DNA from: Thermoleophilia bacterium
GTDB lineage: Bacteria > Actinomycetota > Thermoleophilia > Solirubrobacterales > 70-9
DNA: 45,407 nt
Assembly: GCA_016649615.1 (NCBI GenBank)
Contig: JAENXK010000004.1
Coordinates: forward strand, 1 to 45,407
Reading direction: 5' to 3'
A program made the position numbers and the translations under genes. This document shows, one piece after another, positions 41,358-45,407 of the stretch (positions are counted from its first letter, which is position 1; every line of letters starts with the position of its first letter). Under the pieces are notes generated by a model that saw only the letters and a program-made list of their open reading frames with translations, did not search any database and was not told the origin of the DNA.

Positions 41358-41360
41358 GCT
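41355..41360 (+). promoter_or_regulatory. -10 box TAGGCT built on the lyase stop codon
   Basis: TAGGCT begins with the TAG stop of the preceding gene (41355-41357) and ends 6 bases before the GTG at 41367. The next gene can thus be leaderless as well as read through from the operon. Confidence 0.55.
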
Positions 41361-41366
41361 GAGTCC

Positions 41367-41753
41367 GTGAAAAGCGACGCGTTCAGAGCAGCGGCCGAGT
41401 CCAAAGATTTTGATGCAGCAGATGATCTCTTCGCGACGGAAGTCGTATTCAACAGTCCGTTCGTATTCAGGCCATACCAGGGGCTGGATGCACTGAAGAT
41501 CCTGCTCGGCAACGTGATCGAGGTGCTGGAGGACTTTCGCTACATAGCCCACACCGAGACCGGCGACAGCGCGACTCTGGTGTTCGAAGCCGCGGTCGGC
41601 GACCGGCTGCTCCAGGGGGTTGACGTGCTCCGGTTCGGTGAGGACGGCAAGATCGCCGAGATGTCAGTGATGATCCGGCCGATGAGCGGCCTCCAGGCGG
41701 TCGGTGAGAAGATGAGCGAGCGCATGGCCGCCGCCGGTATTGAACCGGCCTGA
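41367..41753 (+). CDS. NTF2/SnoaL-like small protein
   Basis: The 128 residues show the SnoaL-like pattern: DAADDLFATEVVFNSPFVFRP, LKILLGNVIEVLEDF, LVFEAAVGDRLLQGVDVLRFGEDGKI and a terminal helix. Such folds bind small hydrophobic ligands or act as isomerases. No catalytic residues can be assigned. It lies between two acyl-CoA genes and has its own -10 box. Confidence 0.7.
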   Translation: MKSDAFRAAAESKDFDAADDLFATEVVFNSPFVFRPYQGLDALKILLGNVIEVLEDFRYIAHTETGDSATLVFEAAVGDRLLQGVDVLRFGEDGKIAEMSVMIRPMSGLQAVGEKMSERMAAAGIEPA

Positions 41754-41756
41754 GCC

Positions 41757-41772
41757 GGCCCGGGACCGGGCC
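41757..41772 (+). terminator. Hairpin after the SnoaL-like gene
   Basis: GGCCCGG-GA-CCGGGCC is a self-complementary 16-mer 4 bases after the stop, ahead of the hbd promoter. No T-run follows directly. Confidence 0.4.
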
Positions 41773-41794
41773 CGACTCGCCTTCTGATTCCCGT

Positions 41795-41809
41795 TAGGCT
41801 CTCAAGCCT
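41795..41809 (+). promoter_or_regulatory. hbd promoter: TAGGCT -10 box embedded in an inverted repeat
   Basis: TAGGCT (41795-41800) is part of AGGCT-CTCA-AGCCT (41796-41809). The start codon lies 59 bases downstream and has an AGGAGGA ribosome site, so this gene has a leader. The repeat over the -10 box may be an operator or a hairpin at the 5' end of the transcript. Confidence 0.45.
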
Positions 41810-41859
41810 GTCGTCCGGTCAACCGGGCCGAAAACCTTTCCACCAGGAGGACATTCCGT

Positions 41860-42744
41860 ATGGAGATCAAGAAGGTAGGCGTCGCCGGGTGCGGCCTGAT
41901 GGGTCACGGCATCACCCAGGTCAGCGCCGAAGCCGGCTACGAAGTGGTAGTGACCGAGCTCACCCAGGAACGGCTTGACGCCGGGATCGGCAAGATCTCC
42001 AAGCAGCTCAACCGCGCAGTCGAAAAGGGAAAGCTCGAGCAGGCGGAGGCCGACGGCATCATCGGGAGGATCACTCCGACGCTTGACCAGAGTGAGTTCG
42101 CTGACTGTGACCTAGTGCTCGAGGCGATCACCGAGGACCTGGATCTCAAGCTGGATCTCTGGAAAGAGCTGAGCGGGATCGTCAAGGACGGCGCGCTTTT
42201 CGCGACCAACACGTCTTCACTACCGGTGATCACCCAGGCGGCGGCCACCGATCGCCCCGAAAGCTTCATCGGGCTCCATTTCTTCAACCCGGTTCAGCGG
42301 ATGCCGCTGCTGGAGGTGATCCAGTCGGTCACATCCTCGCCCGCGGCGATGGCGGCCGGCCTCGCCTACGGCGAGAAGCTCGGCAAGACCACGGTCGAGA
42401 CCAAGGACAAGGCCGGCTTCATCGTCAACCGGCTGCTGGTGCCGTATTTACTCGACGGAATCAGGGGGCTGGAAGAGGGGATCGGTTCGATCGAGGAGAT
42501 CGATCTGGCGATGAAAGCCGGGGCCGGGCACCCGATGGGCCCGCTCACGCTGGCCGACTTCGTCGGCCTGGACACCCTCGATTCGATCGCCGGCGTGATG
42601 TTCGACGAGTTTCGCGAGCGCCGGTTCGCCGCGCCGCCAACTCTTCGCAAGATGGTCGCCGCCGGCTTCTACGGGGTCAAGTCAGGCCGGGGTTTTTACG
42701 ACTATTCCGGCGAGAAGCCCGAAGCCGTCAACCCGGGTCTCTAG
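41860..42744 (+). CDS. hbd: 3-hydroxybutyryl-CoA dehydrogenase
   Basis: It interconverts acetoacetyl-CoA and 3-hydroxybutyryl-CoA with NAD(P). The 294 residues start with the Rossmann loop GVAGCGLMGHGI, contain the adenine-pocket and substrate blocks NTSSLPV, the catalytic His in GLHFFNPVQRMPLLEVI, and GFIVNRLLVPYL in the C-terminal helical domain. The length is typical. It is likely to feed the crotonyl-CoA route to Ccr, or act in beta-oxidation. A good ribosome site precedes the ATG. The carboxylase beta gene follows 24 bases later. Confidence 0.92.
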   Translation: MEIKKVGVAGCGLMGHGITQVSAEAGYEVVVTELTQERLDAGIGKISKQLNRAVEKGKLEQAEADGIIGRITPTLDQSEFADCDLVLEAITEDLDLKLDLWKELSGIVKDGALFATNTSSLPVITQAAATDRPESFIGLHFFNPVQRMPLLEVIQSVTSSPAAMAAGLAYGEKLGKTTVETKDKAGFIVNRLLVPYLLDGIRGLEEGIGSIEEIDLAMKAGAGHPMGPLTLADFVGLDTLDSIAGVMFDEFRERRFAAPPTLRKMVAAGFYGVKSGRGFYDYSGEKPEAVNPGL

Positions 42745-42745
42745 A

Positions 42746-42760
42746 CCCCGGAGACCGGGG
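42746..42760 (+). terminator. Intergenic hairpin between hbd and the carboxylase gene
   Basis: CCCCGG-AGA-CCGGGG lies in the 24-base gap. It may attenuate read-through into the downstream carboxylase gene or stabilise the hbd mRNA end. Confidence 0.35.
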
Positions 42761-42768
42761 CGCCGGCC

Positions 42769-44295
42769 GTGACCAAAGTGGATCTCGACCCGGCACTCCG
42801 GGCCGCGCTCGGGGGTGGTCCGGAGCGCCATCACGCCAAGACCGCCGGACAGGGCAAGCTCCCGGTGCGGGAGCGTGTCGCTCTGCTGCTCGACGAGGGA
42901 ACATTTGTCGAGGAGGCGCTGTTGGCCAACTGGGACCAGGACGGTCTCGGAGCCGACGGGGTGGTCACCGGAACCGGGCTGATAGACGGGCGGCCGGTCG
43001 CCCTGATGGCCAACGATCCCACGGTCAAGGCCGGCTCCTGGGGTCCGAAGACTGTCGAGAAGATCCTCCGCATTCAGGAGAAGGCGATCAGGCTCGAAAT
43101 CCCCATGGTCTACATGGTCGATTCGGCCGGAGCCAGGATCACCGAACAGGTCCGGATGTTCCCCGGCAGGCGCGGGGCCGGACGGATCTTTTACAACGAA
43201 GTGAGGATGTCGGGCCGGGTTCCCCAGGTTTGCCTGCTGTTTGGCCCCAGCGCCGCCGGAGGCGCCTACATCCCGGCTTTCTGCGATGTCGTGATCATGC
43301 GCGCGGGCAACGCCTCGATGTATCTGGGCTCTCCGAGGATGGCCGAGATGGTGATCGGCGAGTCGGTCTCTCTGGAGGAGATGGGCGGGGCGAAGATGCA
43401 CACTTCGAAGTCGGGCTGCGGCCACTTCCTGGTCAAGACCGATGAGGAGGCGATCGAAACCGGTCGCCGCTACCTCGGCTACATGCCGACGAACTGGCGT
43501 GATGAGCCGCCGGCGGCCGAGTCCAGAGCGCCCGAATCGACGGCCGGGATCGACGGGATCATTCCGGCTGACGAAAACGTTCCGTTCGACATGGTCGAAG
43601 TGCTCGACGCGCTGCTTGACGCAGGTTCGTTCACGCAGGTGCACAAGCGCTGGGCCAGGGAACTGATCGTCGGCTATGGCCGACTCGACGGCAAAGTGGT
43701 CGGCGTGGTGGCCAACCAGCCCCGCCAGAAGGGCGGGGTGCTATTCGTTGATTCGGCCGACAAGGCGGCCCGGTTCATAAGCACGTGCAATGCGTTCAAC
43801 ATCCCGCTGCTCTTCCTCGCTGACATCCCCGGCTTCATGATCGGCACCGCGGTGGAGAAGCAGGGCATCATCAGGCACGGGGCGAAGATGATCTCGGCGG
43901 TGTCCGAGGCGACGGTGCCGAAGATTTCGGTGGTCGTCCGCAAGGCCTACGGGGCCGGTCTGTACGCGATGGCCGGGCCCGCCTTCGAGCCTGACTGCTG
44001 TATCGCGCTTCCCAGTGCCTCAATTGCCGTGATGGGCCCGCAGGCCGCGGTCAACGCCGTCTTTTACAACCAGATCCAGGCAATCGAAGACGAGGCCGAG
44101 CGCGAGCAGTTCATCGCCGGGAAGCGGGAAGAGTACGCCGAAGGCGTGGACCTGCTCCACCTTGCGTCGGAGATGGTCGTCGATGCCGTAATCGAATCCG
44201 CAGATCTCCGGGCGGAGCTGATCAGCCGGTTCGCCGCGGCCCAGGGCCGCGACCGCTCCTTCACCGAGCGCCGCAACCCGATCACCCCCGCCTGA
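42769..44295 (+). CDS. Acyl-CoA carboxylase, carboxyltransferase (beta) subunit
   Basis: It transfers carboxyl from biotin to an acyl-CoA, most likely propionyl-CoA (to methylmalonyl-CoA) or a relative. The 508 residues hold two crotonase-like domains. The oxyanion-forming loops are FGPSAAGGAYIPAFCD in the first and KAYGAGLYAMAGPAFEPD in the second; GKLPVRERVALLLDEGTF is at the N-terminus. Substrate choice is not decided by these motifs. The biotin carboxylase/BCCP subunit is not in the window. With the ethylmalonyl-CoA pathway yielding propionyl-CoA, a propionyl-CoA role is plausible. The start is GTG; it is probably co-transcribed with hbd. Confidence 0.88.
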   Translation: MTKVDLDPALRAALGGGPERHHAKTAGQGKLPVRERVALLLDEGTFVEEALLANWDQDGLGADGVVTGTGLIDGRPVALMANDPTVKAGSWGPKTVEKILRIQEKAIRLEIPMVYMVDSAGARITEQVRMFPGRRGAGRIFYNEVRMSGRVPQVCLLFGPSAAGGAYIPAFCDVVIMRAGNASMYLGSPRMAEMVIGESVSLEEMGGAKMHTSKSGCGHFLVKTDEEAIETGRRYLGYMPTNWRDEPPAAESRAPESTAGIDGIIPADENVPFDMVEVLDALLDAGSFTQVHKRWARELIVGYGRLDGKVVGVVANQPRQKGGVLFVDSADKAARFISTCNAFNIPLLFLADIPGFMIGTAVEKQGIIRHGAKMISAVSEATVPKISVVVRKAYGAGLYAMAGPAFEPDCCIALPSASIAVMGPQAAVNAVFYNQIQAIEDEAEREQFIAGKREEYAEGVDLLHLASEMVVDAVIESADLRAELISRFAAAQGRDRSFTERRNPITPA

Positions 44296-44332
44296 TCCGG
44301 TTGCCCGGCCTCCGGCCGAACAGGTTTCAGCG

Positions 44333-44977
44333 GTGAATCCCCTGACCAGACGGCTGCTTGCCGGCGCACTTCTCTGCGCTGCGGGGGTGGCGCTCCTTGC
44401 GCTCTTCTTTTACGGATCCGATCGCTTCAACCACTACGACAGCACCCTGACCGCCCACCTGCTGGCCGCGGCCGGGTCGGGACGCGAAAGTCTCGCTGAA
44501 CTCGCTTCGGACGCGGCCAACCCGCTGCCGTTGCTGGTCGCACTGGCCGGCATCACGGCCATGGCCGTGGTCTGGGGCCGGCCCTGGCACCTGCTCGCGG
44601 CGGGCGGAGTCATCCTGTTCGCCAACCTGACCACCCAGATCATGAAGCTGGTCCTCGCCCACCCGCGGCTGCAGGGAGCGCTCGGGGCGAGCTACCCGAT
44701 CGAGATCGGGTATCCGAGCGGCCACACCACCGCGGCCTTCTCGGCCGGCTTCGCGCTCTGGCTGGTCGCCCCTCCACGCTGGCGGGGCTGGGCGGCGGCG
44801 GCCGGACTTGCCTACGGCTGTATGGTCGGGGCGGGCGTAGTGGTCGCAGGATGGCACTTCATAAGCGACGTGCTCGGAGCAATCCTGGTGGTCGGTTTCT
44901 GGGGTCTGCTCGCACTGGCCGCTCTGGTCGCGGCCCGGCTCGAAGCCCCGGACGATTGGCTTCCGCGTCCGGAGTAG
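44333..44977 (+). CDS. PAP2-family membrane phosphatase-like protein, motif 3 altered
   Basis: The 214 residues have about six membrane segments and the PAP2 phosphatase motifs. Motif 1 reads KLVLAHPRL (Lys and Arg present, the following Pro is Leu). Motif 2 is YPSGHTTA with the catalytic His. Motif 3 is VVVAGWHFISDVLG: the nucleophilic His and Asp are present, but the usual Arg six positions before the His is Val. Activity on lipid phosphates is therefore uncertain. The start chosen is a GTG 37 bases after the carboxylase stop. Confidence 0.78.
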   Translation: MNPLTRRLLAGALLCAAGVALLALFFYGSDRFNHYDSTLTAHLLAAAGSGRESLAELASDAANPLPLLVALAGITAMAVVWGRPWHLLAAGGVILFANLTTQIMKLVLAHPRLQGALGASYPIEIGYPSGHTTAAFSAGFALWLVAPPRWRGWAAAAGLAYGCMVGAGVVVAGWHFISDVLGAILVVGFWGLLALAALVAARLEAPDDWLPRPE

Positions 44978-45022
44978 GTCGGTCCGCCCGCCGGGGGCTT
45001 CCATCGGGTCCGACCTGCCGTT

Positions 45023-45407
45023 TCATTTCAGCTTCGCGGCGTAATCGGCAAAGAAGTCGAGGCTTTCGGGGTTGGCCAGGGAGTCGCGGCTGGCGGCCTT
45101 TTCGGCCGGAGTGCCGGTGAGGATCCGTTTGACCGGTACCTCGAGGATCTTGCCGCTCAGGGTCCGGGGAATCGATTCGACCGCGACCAACTCGTCCGGC
45201 ACGTGCCGGGGGGAGCAGCGCGTCCTGATTTCCCCGGCAACACGCCGCCTGAGTTCGTCGTCCAGTCGGGACCCACCGGCAAGGACCAGAAACAGCGGCA
45301 TCCAGCCCTCGGTTCCGGCTTTCGGGATGTCAACGACGAGCGCGTCGGTGACTTCGGGGAGGGCCAGCACCGCGCGGTAGATCTCGGCCGTCCCCATCCT
45401 GATTCCA
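45023..45407 (-). CDS. aacS: Acetoacetyl-CoA synthetase, C-terminal part
   Basis: The frame is open through the window edge on the minus strand, so only the last about 128 residues are seen. GIRMGTAEIYRAVLALPEV, MPLFLVLAGG, CSPRHVPDELVAV, IPRTLSGKILEVPVK and the terminal NPESLDFF match the end of acetoacetyl-CoA synthetases rather than acetyl-CoA synthetase. The lysine in TLSGK is the adenylation-domain catalytic Lys. It would activate acetoacetate with ATP to acetoacetyl-CoA, linking the HMG-CoA lyase and 3-hydroxybutyryl-CoA dehydrogenase encoded nearby. Confidence 0.88.
   Translation of the reverse strand, partial: GIRMGTAEIYRAVLALPEVTDALVVDIPKAGTEGWMPLFLVLAGGSRLDDELRRRVAGEIRTRCSPRHVPDELVAVESIPRTLSGKILEVPVKRILTGTPAEKAASRDSLANPESLDFFADYAAKLK

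Noticed and set aside
44976-45016. AGGTCGG / CCGACCT pairing as a terminator between the PAP2 gene and aacS
   Set aside because: The loop is 27 bases, there is no T-run and the pairing is weak; it is not better than chance in this composition.
1-45407. tRNA, rRNA, CRISPR array, riboswitch (for example B12 upstream of ecm), insertion sequence or prophage
   Set aside because: No cloverleaf, repeat-spacer series, B12-box-like element, transposase or phage motif was recognised on either strand by eye; a covariance-model search would be needed to be certain.

Overview
The window looks like a chromosomal segment of a GC-rich actinobacterium, most probably class Thermoleophilia (Solirubrobacterales-like). 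That placement is inferred from GC-rich codon use, many GTG starts, F420 biosynthesis with a fused FbiC, a GTP-type PEPCK, an actinobacterial ethylmalonyl-CoA (EMC) gene set and apparently leaderless promoters. No rRNA, tRNA, CRISPR array, insertion sequence or phage gene was recognised. Gene density is high and no gene-free stretch exceeds 300 bases. The longest, 25452-25725, holds only promoters and a short direct repeat.

Layout. 1-5 kb: end of an unknown gene, a cysteine-less AhpD-like protein divergent from glutamine synthetase across a shared operator-like repeat, a SnoaL-like protein and a YyaL/DUF255 protein. 5-11 kb: a membrane protein, then a minus-strand operon with a divergent two-subunit CoA ligase (SucC/SucD superfamily with ATP-citrate-lyase-like motifs), a small ferredoxin, an AMP-forming acyl-CoA ligase and a class-III aminotransferase. 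11-17 kb: a DUF4333 lipoprotein, PEPCK, an MTA/MTI phosphorylase, TrpB2 and a secreted esterase. 17-28 kb: an EMC-pathway island with malyl-CoA lyase, acyl-CoA dehydrogenase, MaoC hydratase, ethylmalonyl-CoA mutase and crotonyl-CoA carboxylase/reductase, interspersed with a DsbA-VKOR pair and small proteins. 28-33 kb: lipoproteins, an acyltransferase, YgfZ, small proteins, an aquaporin and a broken HEAT-like gene. 33-40 kb: a cupredoxin, fbiC, an alcohol dehydrogenase, and a minus-strand npdG-cofD-cofC-cofE operon, giving F420 synthesis and its NADPH link. 40-45 kb: acyl-CoA metabolism (thioesterase, HMG-CoA lyase, 3-hydroxybutyryl-CoA dehydrogenase, acyl-CoA carboxylase beta subunit), a PAP2 protein and the end of acetoacetyl-CoA synthetase.

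How it fits together. Acetoacetyl-CoA synthetase and 3-hydroxybutyryl-CoA dehydrogenase can supply C4-CoA units. Ccr, Ecm, Mcd, Mch and Mcl convert crotonyl-CoA to glyoxylate plus propionyl-CoA. The carboxylase subunit could handle propionyl-CoA, and PEPCK supports gluconeogenesis. The window therefore suggests growth on acetate, fatty acids or polyhydroxybutyrate without needing the glyoxylate shunt. The ethylmalonyl-CoA epimerase, crotonase and thiolase are not here. Two genes are broken by small lesions: a two-base deletion in a DUF1801 gene and an in-frame TAG in a HEAT-like gene. These are either real pseudogenes or assembly errors. About ten genes carry a TANNNT box, often TAGGCT, exactly 6-7 nt before the start codon, which points to widespread leaderless transcription.
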